The notes beneath the pieces were generated by a model. The model was not told where the DNA came from and did not search any database. It was given only the letters and a program-made list of their open reading frames with translations. The position numbers and the translations under genes were made by a program. Shown one piece after another: positions 1-6,523 of a stretch of DNA of 7,754 bases. The DNA lies in assembly GCA_022510985.1 (NCBI GenBank), contig JAFLSL010000039.1, positions 1-7,754 of the forward strand, given 5' to 3'. The stretch is from Ruminococcus sp. (GTDB lineage Bacteria; Bacillota; Clostridia; Oscillospirales; Acutalibacteraceae). How positions within the stretch are numbered: position 1 is the first letter of the stretch; each line of letters opens with the position of its first letter.

Positions 1-586
1 CTTCCTTGCCGCCGAGTGTGAGCATAAGGAATGTTCTTGCCGCGTCAGCCGCTCCGTTACCCTGTGTAACGTGAGCCCAGTCGATGATATAAGCATCTCC
101 GACCGGAGTGATAATTACGTTGCTGGGTACGAAGTCGCCGTGACAAACCTTATTATGCTTTTTTATACTGTTAACCCTTGTGTGAAGCTCATAGCGTGTT
201 GTAGCATCAAGCTCCGTATCGCTGATTTTTCTCTGCATTTTATCGCGTAGGTCAGTCAAAAGGGGAGAACGCTTTGAAAGAATTTCAATTTGAATGTCAA
301 CAAATTTTTCAACAAACTCGTCAACTTTATCGGGATTTTCTTTTATAAGTTCACTCAGAGTTTTTCCCTCTATATAGTCGCTGACAATTGCCCATTTTCC
401 GTCAACCTTAGTAACCTCGTGAATTTTCGGGATTTTAAGGTCTATCTCCTCAACTCTTGCCTGATTAAGTGCCTCGTTTAAAACTGCCGCCTTAGAAAAG
501 TTTTCATCAAAAACCTTGATGCACTTATCGCCGTCGCGATAGATTTTTTTGCCTTTTGTTTCGTAAATAATGTTATCAAGCTTCAT
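1..586 (-). CDS. Aminoglycoside phosphotransferase (APH)-family kinase, C-terminus cut by window edge
   Basis: This frame stays open from an ATG at 586 to the left edge, giving 195 codons without the C-terminus. The product has the bilobed APH/choline-kinase fold signature. The N-lobe has YRDGDKCIKVFD, where Lys24 is the likely ATP-contacting lysine, and a hinge-like VSDYIEGKTL (about residues 68-77). The catalytic loop is CHGDFVPSNVII with His149, Asp151 and Asn156, and the metal-binding motif is YIIDWAHV with Asp169. All key kinase residues are present, so it should be an active small-molecule kinase. The substrate cannot be read from sequence. From memory it resembles the TIGR02172-type APH paralogue group common in gut Firmicutes and Fibrobacter, which is not known to confer drug resistance. 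It starts one base after the adhE stop codon, and its ribosome-binding site lies inside adhE, so the two are probably translationally coupled. Family assignment is firm; function is unknown. Confidence 0.85.
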   Translation of the reverse strand, partial: MKLDNIIYETKGKKIYRDGDKCIKVFDENFSKAAVLNEALNQARVEEIDLKIPKIHEVTKVDGKWAIVSDYIEGKTLSELIKENPDKVDEFVEKFVDIQIEILSKRSPLLTDLRDKMQRKISDTELDATTRYELHTRVNSIKKHNKVCHGDFVPSNVIITPVGDAYIIDWAHVTQGNGAADAARTFLMLTLGGKE

Positions 587-587
587 A

Positions 588-3209
588 TTAGTTCTCCTTA
601 TAATCCTTGCCGTAATAAGCCTTAAGATACATTTCCTTAATCTCGCTCATAAGCGGATATCTCGGGTTAGCACCTGTGCACTGATCGTCGAACGCTTGCT
701 CTGTCATATCATCAAGAGTTTCGAGGAAATATTTCTCGTCAATGCCGTAGTCGCGTATAGTTTCCTTAATTCCTACTCTCGCCTTAAGCTCGTTAATTGC
801 TTTAATAAGATTTTCAACGCTTTCATCGTCATTCTTTCCGCCAACCCCGAGATACTCAGCAATTTCAGCGTAGCGTGCCTTCGTATGAGGATAAGCATAC
901 TGCGGGAATGTTCCCATTTTAGAGGGTTTCTCAGAAGAGTTAAAGCGGATTACGTGTTCGAGCATAAGTGCGTTTGCAACACCGTGGGCAATATGATGAA
1001 AAGCTCCGAGCTTGTGTGCCATAGAGTGGCATACTCCGAGAAATGCGTTAGCAAACGCCATACCTGCCATAGTTGCCGCGTGTGCAACTTTCTCGCGAGC
1101 GTAAGGCTCATTCTGACCGTTATCGTAGCAAGCAGGAAGATACTCGAAGATTATTTTAAGAGCCTTTAACGCAAGACCATCTGTAAAGTCTGTAGCAAGC
1201 ATAGCAGCATATGCCTCTATTGCGTGAGATACAGCATCGATACCCGAAGCAGCTGTCAGCCCCTTAGGACCGCTCATCATAAGGTCAGCGTCAACAATCG
1301 CCATATCCGGCATAAGTTCATAGTCCGCAAGAGGATATTTAGTACCATCCTTTTCATCGGTAATTACCGCGAACGGAGTAACCTCGGAGCCTGTACCGGA
1401 AGATGTCGGAACAGCAATAAACATCGCCTTTTCGCCCATTTTCGGGAATGTGTAGACTCTCTTTCTTATATCACAAAATCGCATTGCCATATCTGCAAAG
1501 TCAGCCTCGGGATGTTCATAAAGTACCCACATAATCTTGGCAGCGTCCATAGCGGAACCGCCACCGAGTGCGATTATTACATCAGGCTGAAAAGCTGTCA
1601 TAGCAGCCGCACCTTCTTTTGCGGAAGCAAGTGTAGGATCAGGTTGAACGTCAAAGAAGGTAGTGTGAGTAATACCCATTTTATCAAGTTCATCTGTGAT
1701 ACATTTTGTATAGCCGTTGTTGTATAAAAATTCGTCTGTTACGATAAATGCCTTTTTCTTTCCTAAAACGTCTTTAAGCTCTTTTAATGCAACGGGCAGA
1801 CATCCCTTTTTAATATAGACCTTCTCAGGTGCTCTGAACCAAAGCATATTTTCTCTCCTCTCAGCAACTGTCTTAATGTTAAGTAAATGTTTGCAACCTA
1901 CGTTTTCGCTGACGGAGTTTCCGCCCCAAGAACCGCAGCCGAGTGTGAGTGATGGGTTAAGGTCAAAGTTGTAAAGATCGCCGATACCGCCGTGAGAGGA
2001 AGGTGTATTAACAAGAATACGACAGGTTTTCATTCTTCCTGCAAATTCGTCAAGTTTTTCCTTTTCGGTAACAGGGTTTAAATATATTGAGGATGTGTGA
2101 CCGTAACCGCCGTCTGCAATAAGCTGTTCAGCCTTTTTAAGAGCGTCCTCAAAGTTTTCGGATTTGTACATAGCAAGCACGGGGGAAAGCTTTTCGTGGG
2201 CAAATTCCTCGCTGATGTCAACCGATTCAACCTCGCCGATAAGAATTTTAGTTTCCTTTGCAACCTCAACTCCCGCGAGTTTTGCAATAGTGTAAGCGGA
2301 CTGTCCGACAATCTTTGCGTTAAGTGCACCGTTGATGATGATTGTCTTTCTCACTTTATCTATTTCATCCTTATTGAGAATGTGGCATCCTCTGTCACTG
2401 AATTCTTTCTTAACTTTTTCGTATATGCTTTTGTCAACAATAACACTCTGCTCGGATGCACAAATCATACCGTTATCGAATGTTTTTGAATGAATAATAG
2501 AGTTAACTGCTACTAAAATATCAGCTGAAGAATCAATAATTGCAGGAGTGTTGCCCGCACCTACGCCGAGAGCAGGTTTTCCTGATGAATAAGCTGCCTT
2601 AACCATTCCCGGACCGCCGGTTGCGAGAATTGTATCAGCCTCAGCCATAACGAGATTTGTCATCTCGAGCGACGGAACATCAATCCAGGAAATAATATCC
2701 TCAGGTGCTCCTGCTTCTACAGCCGCTTCTAAAACAATTTTAGCCGCCTCAATTGTGCTTTTCTTAGCACGCGGGTGAGGGGAGATGATAATTCCGTTTC
2801 TTGTTTTAAGAGCGATAAGACACTTGAAAATTGCAGTGGATGTTGGGTTGGTAGTAGGAATAACCGCAGCAATAACGCCTATCGGCTCCACAATTCTCTT
2901 TGTACCCATTGAGGGGTTTTCCTCAATAACACCGCAGGTTTTAGCATCCTTGTATTTGTTATAAATGTACTCAGAGGCGTAGTGGTTTTTAATAACCTTA
3001 TCCTCCACAATACCCATTCCTGTTTCTTCAACGGCTAATTTAGCAAGAGGAATTCTCTGCTTATTAGCAGCTGTAGCCGCGGCGAGAAAAATCTTATCAA
3101 CCTGTTCCTGAGTAAAAGTTGCATACTCTGCCTGTGCTTTTCTTACCCTTTTAAGAGCCTTTTCAAGCGAGGGAACGCCGTCTACTACGGCGTATTTTTT
3201 TGTACTCAT
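588..3209 (-). CDS. adhE: Bifunctional acetaldehyde-CoA/alcohol dehydrogenase AdhE
   Basis: This is an 873-residue full-length AdhE, the usual size for the family. It reduces acetyl-CoA to acetaldehyde and then ethanol in the cytoplasm, using two NADH, and so regenerates NAD+ during fermentation. Residues 1 to about 445 form the aldehyde dehydrogenase half, with GAGNTP at 217-222 and the catalytic Cys250 in NGMICASEQ. A linker around 450-470 (RRENMLWFRAPEKVYIKKG) leads to the iron-dependent alcohol dehydrogenase half. That half has the cofactor motif GGGSAMD at 549-555, PTSSGTGSEVTPF at 601-613, and predicted Fe ligands Asp658, His662, His728 and His742, spaced as in E. coli AdhE. AdhE proteins of this class assemble into spirosome filaments. 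The ATG at 3209 follows GGAGGAG by 7 nt. It lies 43 nt downstream of the lipoprotein gene with no visible promoter or terminator between, so it is probably transcribed from the Rex-site promoter near 3966-3994. Confidence 0.97.
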   Translation of the reverse strand: MSTKKYAVVDGVPSLEKALKRVRKAQAEYATFTQEQVDKIFLAAATAANKQRIPLAKLAVEETGMGIVEDKVIKNHYASEYIYNKYKDAKTCGVIEENPSMGTKRIVEPIGVIAAVIPTTNPTSTAIFKCLIALKTRNGIIISPHPRAKKSTIEAAKIVLEAAVEAGAPEDIISWIDVPSLEMTNLVMAEADTILATGGPGMVKAAYSSGKPALGVGAGNTPAIIDSSADILVAVNSIIHSKTFDNGMICASEQSVIVDKSIYEKVKKEFSDRGCHILNKDEIDKVRKTIIINGALNAKIVGQSAYTIAKLAGVEVAKETKILIGEVESVDISEEFAHEKLSPVLAMYKSENFEDALKKAEQLIADGGYGHTSSIYLNPVTEKEKLDEFAGRMKTCRILVNTPSSHGGIGDLYNFDLNPSLTLGCGSWGGNSVSENVGCKHLLNIKTVAERRENMLWFRAPEKVYIKKGCLPVALKELKDVLGKKKAFIVTDEFLYNNGYTKCITDELDKMGITHTTFFDVQPDPTLASAKEGAAAMTAFQPDVIIALGGGSAMDAAKIMWVLYEHPEADFADMAMRFCDIRKRVYTFPKMGEKAMFIAVPTSSGTGSEVTPFAVITDEKDGTKYPLADYELMPDMAIVDADLMMSGPKGLTAASGIDAVSHAIEAYAAMLATDFTDGLALKALKIIFEYLPACYDNGQNEPYAREKVAHAATMAGMAFANAFLGVCHSMAHKLGAFHHIAHGVANALMLEHVIRFNSSEKPSKMGTFPQYAYPHTKARYAEIAEYLGVGGKNDDESVENLIKAINELKARVGIKETIRDYGIDEKYFLETLDDMTEQAFDDQCTGANPRYPLMSEIKEMYLKAYYGKDYKEN
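594..599 (-). promoter_or_regulatory. Ribosome-binding site of the APH-like kinase, embedded in the adhE 3' end
   Basis: The minus strand reads AAGGAG, 7 nt before the kinase ATG at 586. The same six bases are the Lys871 and Glu872 codons of AdhE, whose TAA stop is at 590-588. Ribosomes finishing adhE therefore pass over the site that recruits initiation for the kinase. This fixes the kinase start and suggests coupling. Confidence 0.8.
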
Positions 3210-3252
3210 AAATTAACTCCTCCATAAAATTACATATAAATTCAAGTAATAA

Positions 3253-3942
3253 TTACATTTCCGTAAATTCAATACCTTTCGATTTAGCTAAATCCTCTGC
3301 CGTTGAATTCTTCGGAGCCGTAATTTTAACCTCTGTACTTGTGTTAAATGCTGTTTCGGCAATTTCGGTGTTTTTTCCTTTAATAACTACCTCGACAAGC
3401 GAATGACATTCCGCAAAAGCGTATTCGTCAATTTTCTTTACCGATTTCGGAATCTCAATTTTTTCAAGTCCCGTTGCATCAAAACTATACATCCCGATAG
3501 TTTTCAATTTTTTAGGCAACTTGATTTCTGTAAGCTTTGCACAGCCCGAAAACGCATTTGTGCCAATACTCTCAATGCTGTCGGGGAGAGTTACCTTCTC
3601 AAGCGAAGAGCTGAACGCAAAACTATAATCATCGATTTTTTCAACTCCGTTTGGAATAGTAACACTCTTAATCTTTGACATCTTAAATGAACTTCTTCCG
3701 ACAGATTTTACTTTTTTACCCTTAAAGTCAGATGGAATTTCAACATTTTCTTTGTTGTCGCTGAAGTCCGAAATAACAAGCGTTCCGTCGTCCTGCTCAT
3801 TATATCCTATACCGTTTTTATCGGTGTATTGTGCCTGAGTAGCCTCCGGAAGTGAAATTGTTTTATTTTGACCCGAGCAGCCTGTCAAAAGAGAGGTGAA
3901 AACCAAGGCGGTCAATATTAGAGAAATTGAAAGTTTTTTCAT
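3253..3942 (-). CDS. BspA-type leucine-rich-repeat (LRR_5) surface lipoprotein
   Basis: The predicted protein is 229 residues and secreted. It has a lipoprotein signal (MKKLSISLIL..., hydrophobic to residue 19) with lipobox L19-T20-G21-C22, so Cys22 should be lipidated and the protein held on the outer face of the membrane. After a linker to about residue 77, five or six BspA-like repeats of 22-23 residues follow: roughly 78-99, 100-122, 123-145, 146-167, 168-190 and a degenerate one at 191-212. They share the pattern (V/I)xxIxxxAFxxxxxLxxVxIP. The C-terminal cap (STAEDLAKSKGIEF) is typical of the family. Such domains bind proteins or surfaces; the partner here is unknown. I chose the ATG at 3942 because AAAGGA lies 10 nt upstream and the signal peptide begins there. 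An in-frame ATG at 3975 would add 11 charged residues, has no ribosome site, and falls upstream of the predicted -10 box. It is the first gene of the unit containing adhE. Confidence 0.88.
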   Translation of the reverse strand: MKKLSISLILTALVFTSLLTGCSGQNKTISLPEATQAQYTDKNGIGYNEQDDGTLVISDFSDNKENVEIPSDFKGKKVKSVGRSSFKMSKIKSVTIPNGVEKIDDYSFAFSSSLEKVTLPDSIESIGTNAFSGCAKLTEIKLPKKLKTIGMYSFDATGLEKIEIPKSVKKIDEYAFAECHSLVEVVIKGKNTEIAETAFNTSTEVKITAPKNSTAEDLAKSKGIEFTEM

Positions 3943-3965
3943 AGTTTTTACGTCCTTTCGTGAGA

Positions 3966-3994
3966 ATGGTATCACATTGTTAAAAGTTTGTCAA
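3966..3994 (-). promoter_or_regulatory. Housekeeping (sigma-A-type) promoter of the lipoprotein-adhE-kinase unit
   Basis: On the minus strand there is a perfect -35 box TTGACA (3994-3989), a 17-nt spacer (3988-3972) and a -10 box TACCAT (3971-3966). The -10 is preceded by TGA, making an extended TGn -10 that compensates for its 4-of-6 match to TATAAT. The start point would be near 3959, leaving a leader of about 17 nt that already contains the AAAGGA ribosome site. This promoter also supports the lipoprotein start at 3942. Confidence 0.72.
3977..3994. promoter_or_regulatory. Second, imperfect Rex site overlapping the -35 box
   Basis: The plus strand reads TTGTTAA-AAGT-TTGTCAA, matching 12 of the 14 defined Rex positions, with one perfect half. 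It covers the whole -35 TTGACA and 12 of the 17 spacer bases, so a bound dimer would block RNA polymerase directly. Its centre is 24 bp from that of the perfect site at 4001-4018, which suggests two dimers binding close together. Part of the match is forced by the -35 box itself, so confidence is moderate. Confidence 0.5.
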
Positions 3995-4000
3995 TCTTTT

Positions 4001-4018
4001 TTGTTAAAAAATTAACAA
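4001..4018. promoter_or_regulatory. Rex operator (redox-sensing repressor site), exact consensus
   Basis: The sequence is TTGTTAA-AAAA-TTAACAA, a perfect 7+7 palindrome; the symmetry extends to 10 bp per arm over 3998-4021. It is identical to the described clostridial Rex box TTGTTAA-N4-TTAACAA. Rex is an NADH-sensing repressor of fermentation genes, including adhE-type genes in Clostridium. The site lies 6 bp upstream of the -35 box of the promoter serving this operon. What is seen is the exact match and its position; binding by Rex is inferred, and no rex gene is in the window. Confidence 0.75.
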
Positions 4019-4098
4019 AAATTTATATACTTTATTATTGTTAATTTTATTATATAAAAATCATATTACCTTATAATTATATAACGGAATTTATTATA

Positions 4099-4130
4099 AA
4101 AAAACTGTCCCGTTTTTGAGACAGTTTTTT
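4099..4130 (-). terminator. Rho-independent terminator after the PAP2 gene (bidirectional in form)
   Basis: A perfect 11-bp stem AAAAAACTGTC / GACAGTTTTTT (4099-4109 and 4120-4130) encloses a 10-nt loop. On the minus strand the hairpin ends in six T, right after the PAP2 stop codon TAG (4133-4131). It should end transcription of the YlbJ-like/asnB/PAP2 unit before the Rex-controlled promoter. The A-rich and T-rich ends make it work in either direction, although no plus-strand gene precedes it. Confidence 0.88.
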
Positions 4131-4640
4131 CTAAATAAGAAATATACTTAAAATTCCTAAAATAATTGAATATAATGCACCGAACAGTACATCAGAAATA
4201 TAATGAACTCCCGCCAATATTCTCGATATACAAATCGTTATCCCAACAATGGTTAAAGCAACTCCGAGACATATATTTATAGGATAGCAAACTATAGCGA
4301 TTATAAACACGCTCGCCGAATGTCGGCTCGGAAAACTTTGACCCACTGTGTTCTTTTTAATAAGCGGATTAATTTTGAGTGCCTCGTATGGACGAGGTCT
4401 GTTAATAATTTTTCTCAGAGCCGTAACGCTTAAAAATACGACCGCGGGTGCAACGAGTGTTCTGACAAACTCCTCGGCGTCATTTGCGTTTATCATATGA
4501 ATAAACGTGTTGATTAAAATCAACGGGTAAATTATATAAACAGGGTAGGGAAGATATTTGTATATAATTCTTAATAAGAAATATAATTTTTTATGAGCCT
4601 TAAAAAATCTCTCAATCTTCCCGTATCTTTCTTGTGTCAT
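4131..4640 (-). CDS. PAP2-family membrane phosphatase (lipid phosphate or undecaprenyl-diphosphate phosphatase-like)
   Basis: A 169-residue integral membrane protein with the three PAP2 signature blocks: RKIINRPRP (76-84), PSRHS (104-108, His107) and SRILAGVHYISDV (139-151, with Arg140, the His146 nucleophile and Asp150). Hydrophobic segments lie near 30-48, 58-75, 109-137 and 151-169. Family members remove phosphate from phosphatidic acid, phosphatidylglycerophosphate or undecaprenyl diphosphate at the outer membrane face; this sequence does not say which. The first motif is slightly off the K-x6-RP form. Arg76 sits where the Lys is expected, with Lys77 next to it, a variant I believe is common in clostridial members. 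The ATG at 4640 follows GGTGAT by only 3 nt, but this element matches the 3' part of the long Shine-Dalgarno sequence in register. It lies 36 nt downstream of asnB and ends at the terminator, making it the last gene of that unit. Confidence 0.85.
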   Translation of the reverse strand: MTQERYGKIERFFKAHKKLYFLLRIIYKYLPYPVYIIYPLILINTFIHMINANDAEEFVRTLVAPAVVFLSVTALRKIINRPRPYEALKINPLIKKNTVGQSFPSRHSASVFIIAIVCYPINICLGVALTIVGITICISRILAGVHYISDVLFGALYSIILGILSIFLI

Positions 4641-4676
4641 AAAATCACCGAGGTAATTTTAACACACTTAATTCAA

Positions 4677-6509
4677 TTATTCAATATCGACCTTATATTT
4701 ATCAAAAAAGCAGTCAAGCTCAATGATATAAGCCAAAATCTGCGGAGCCTTCATAAGCTGGCCGTACCATGGTGAGCTAATACCATCAGGATTTTCAATA
4801 ATTCTGTTTATTCCCTCGGCACTTAAAAGCTCAGTTAAGACAGTTTTCTTCTTCAAAATCTTCTTTACCTTTTCCGAGCAGATTTTCATATAAACCGGAT
4901 TGTGAGTTTTCGGGTAAGGACTTTTTTTACGCCATACAATATCATACGGTAAAATATCTTCGAAAGCCTTGCGTACAATGCCCTTTTCACGTTTGTTATA
5001 TGCTTTTATTTCCCAGGGCATATTGTAAGCATACTGAACAATTCTGTAGTCGCAAAAAGGAACCCTGACCTCAAGTCCGTTATACATACTGCACCTGTCT
5101 TTTCTTTCAAGCAGACATTGCATAAACCAATAGTAGTTGAGCATAAACATTTCTCTCATTCTGCTCGTTATCTTAGAATCTGTACTCAGCTTATCGGTAT
5201 CGTTAATTGTTTCTAAATATTTCTCTCTGACATATTCTTCGCCCTTTGGCAAAATCCCGTCATTTAAAATACTTCGTCTTATATCCTGCGACCTCGACCA
5301 AGGAAAGTTATCCTCAAATAGTATATCGTGATTATGATACCACGGATAACCTCCGAACAGCTCATCCGCACATTCTCCCGAAAGTGCAACGGTATAATCC
5401 TTTTTTATCTCCTTGCAGAATAACAAAAGCGACGAATCCACGTCAACATATCCCGGCAAATCCCTTGCCTCAACACTCGGATAAAGTGCCTCGGCTAATT
5501 CCGCATTGTCGAGTATTACCTCGTTGTGAATTGTGTTTGCGTTTTCGACCATCATTTTAATAAATTCAACATCTGAGGTCGGCTGATACAGACTTTTCTC
5601 GAAGTATTTCATATTGTCCCTGTATTCAACCGAATAGGTGACCGCATTGCTCATACCGTTTCTTTTGTAAAAATTGCTAGCTGTCTGAACAATAATACTG
5701 CTGTCAAGTCCGCCCGAAAGGAAAAAGCAAAGCGGAACGTCACTTGTGAGCTGCTTTTCAATTGCATCGGTAAGCAGATACCGAACCTTCTCGACAGTCT
5801 GCTCGGGAGTGTCAGTAAATTCTTCCGCCTCTAATTTAAAGTAACGTGTTTTGATTAACTTTCCGTCAACATACGTTGCGTATTCCCCGGGGAATAGCTC
5901 CTTTATATTTTTAAAAATTCCGTTGCCCGGAGTTCTCGCAGGACCTAAGAAAAATATTTCATAAAGCCCTTCTTCGTTAATAATCGGCTTAACCTTTCCG
6001 CTTTCTAAAATCGTCTTGATTTCAGAGCCGAAAACCAAGCCGTCCTTAAATTCGCTGTAAAACAGAGGCTTTACTCCAACCTTATCTCTACATAGAAAAA
6101 TTTTTTTATTATACATTTCATAAACCGCAAAGGCGAAAATTCCGTTCAGCCTTTTTGCACATTCTTCTCCGTATTCTATGTACATCTTTAGCACAACCTC
6201 CGTGTCGCTGTGCCCTTTAAATTCATACCCCTTATTCCTGAGTTCATCTCGCAATTCTTCGGTATTGTAAAGCTCTCCGTTATATACAATAACGTATTTT
6301 TCTCCCTTTATACCGCAAATCATCGGTTGCTTTCCGTTTTCCTTATCAATAACAACAAGCCTTCTGTGTATCAGTGCAAGATTATGGTCAATAAAAATTC
6401 CGTTTTCGTCAGGCCCCCTTTTTTTGAGCGTCTTTGACATATTAGACAGCACCTTTAAATTTTCCGATAAATCCTCGTGTTTACTTAGTAAACCGGCTAT
6501 TCCACACAT
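4677..6509 (-). CDS. asnB: Glutamine-hydrolysing asparagine synthetase
   Basis: This 610-residue cytoplasmic enzyme makes asparagine from aspartate, glutamine and ATP. The N-terminal glutaminase domain begins MCGIAG, with Cys2 as nucleophile after Met removal, followed by RGPDENG (31-37), YNGEL (77-81) and SDTE (101-104). The C-terminal synthetase domain has the ATP pyrophosphatase loop LSGGLDSS (254-261), ALSGECADELFGGYPW (365-380) and RVPFCDYRIV further on. I chose the ATG at 6509 because Cys must be residue 2 and GGAGG lies 5 nt upstream. An in-frame TTG at 6521 would add four residues, bury the nucleophile and place the ribosome site inside the gene. It starts 14 nt after the YlbJ-like gene and precedes the PAP2 gene by 36 nt. 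Bacillus has a sporulation-linked asparagine synthetase (AsnO); this protein is not obviously its orthologue, but the neighbouring YlbJ-like gene makes a similar role conceivable. The family is certain; the physiological role is inferred. Confidence 0.95.
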   Translation of the reverse strand: MCGIAGLLSKHEDLSENLKVLSNMSKTLKKRGPDENGIFIDHNLALIHRRLVVIDKENGKQPMICGIKGEKYVIVYNGELYNTEELRDELRNKGYEFKGHSDTEVVLKMYIEYGEECAKRLNGIFAFAVYEMYNKKIFLCRDKVGVKPLFYSEFKDGLVFGSEIKTILESGKVKPIINEEGLYEIFFLGPARTPGNGIFKNIKELFPGEYATYVDGKLIKTRYFKLEAEEFTDTPEQTVEKVRYLLTDAIEKQLTSDVPLCFFLSGGLDSSIIVQTASNFYKRNGMSNAVTYSVEYRDNMKYFEKSLYQPTSDVEFIKMMVENANTIHNEVILDNAELAEALYPSVEARDLPGYVDVDSSLLLFCKEIKKDYTVALSGECADELFGGYPWYHNHDILFEDNFPWSRSQDIRRSILNDGILPKGEEYVREKYLETINDTDKLSTDSKITSRMREMFMLNYYWFMQCLLERKDRCSMYNGLEVRVPFCDYRIVQYAYNMPWEIKAYNKREKGIVRKAFEDILPYDIVWRKKSPYPKTHNPVYMKICSEKVKKILKKKTVLTELLSAEGINRIIENPDGISSPWYGQLMKAPQILAYIIELDCFFDKYKVDIE

Positions 6510-6523
6510 ATTGTCCTCCAAAT

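Noticed and set aside
570..2489. Several long open frames on the plus strand (570-1169, 1224-1727, 2097-2489) and a second minus frame at 2078-2329 opposite or within adhE
   Set aside because: They overlap an unambiguous, full-length adhE, encode compositions without recognisable domains (Cys/Ser/His-rich antisense-type sequence) and lack ribosome sites of their own.
3210..3252. Separate promoter or terminator for adhE in the gap after the lipoprotein gene
   Set aside because: The AT-rich gap contains a TTGAAT but no -10 at proper distance, and no GC-containing hairpin with a T-run. ATTACAT occurs twice around it, but this looks like AT-rich chance.
3943..3975. A longer lipoprotein with an in-frame ATG start at 3975
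   Set aside because: It has no ribosome site, puts 11 polar and charged residues before the signal peptide, and begins upstream of the predicted -10 box. The ATG at 3942 has AAAGGA and the canonical MKK start.
3998..4021. The TTTTTGTTAA / TTAACAAAAA palindrome as an intrinsic terminator
   Set aside because: The stem has a single G-C pair per arm, too weak to terminate, and the PAP2 gene already has a strong terminator at 4099-4130. The exact Rex consensus explains it better.
5137..5560. Plus-strand open frames opposite asnB
   Set aside because: They are antisense shadows of a conserved gene, with no family resemblance.
6510..6521. TTG start for asnB, adding four residues before MCGIAG
   Set aside because: Class II glutaminase domains need Cys as the first residue after Met removal, and the GGAGG site lies within those four codons.
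6510..6523. An asparagine-responsive T-box or other riboswitch before asnB
   Set aside because: Only 14 nt separate asnB from the preceding gene, and the leader of the first gene is no longer than a few tens of bases. There is no space for such a structure.
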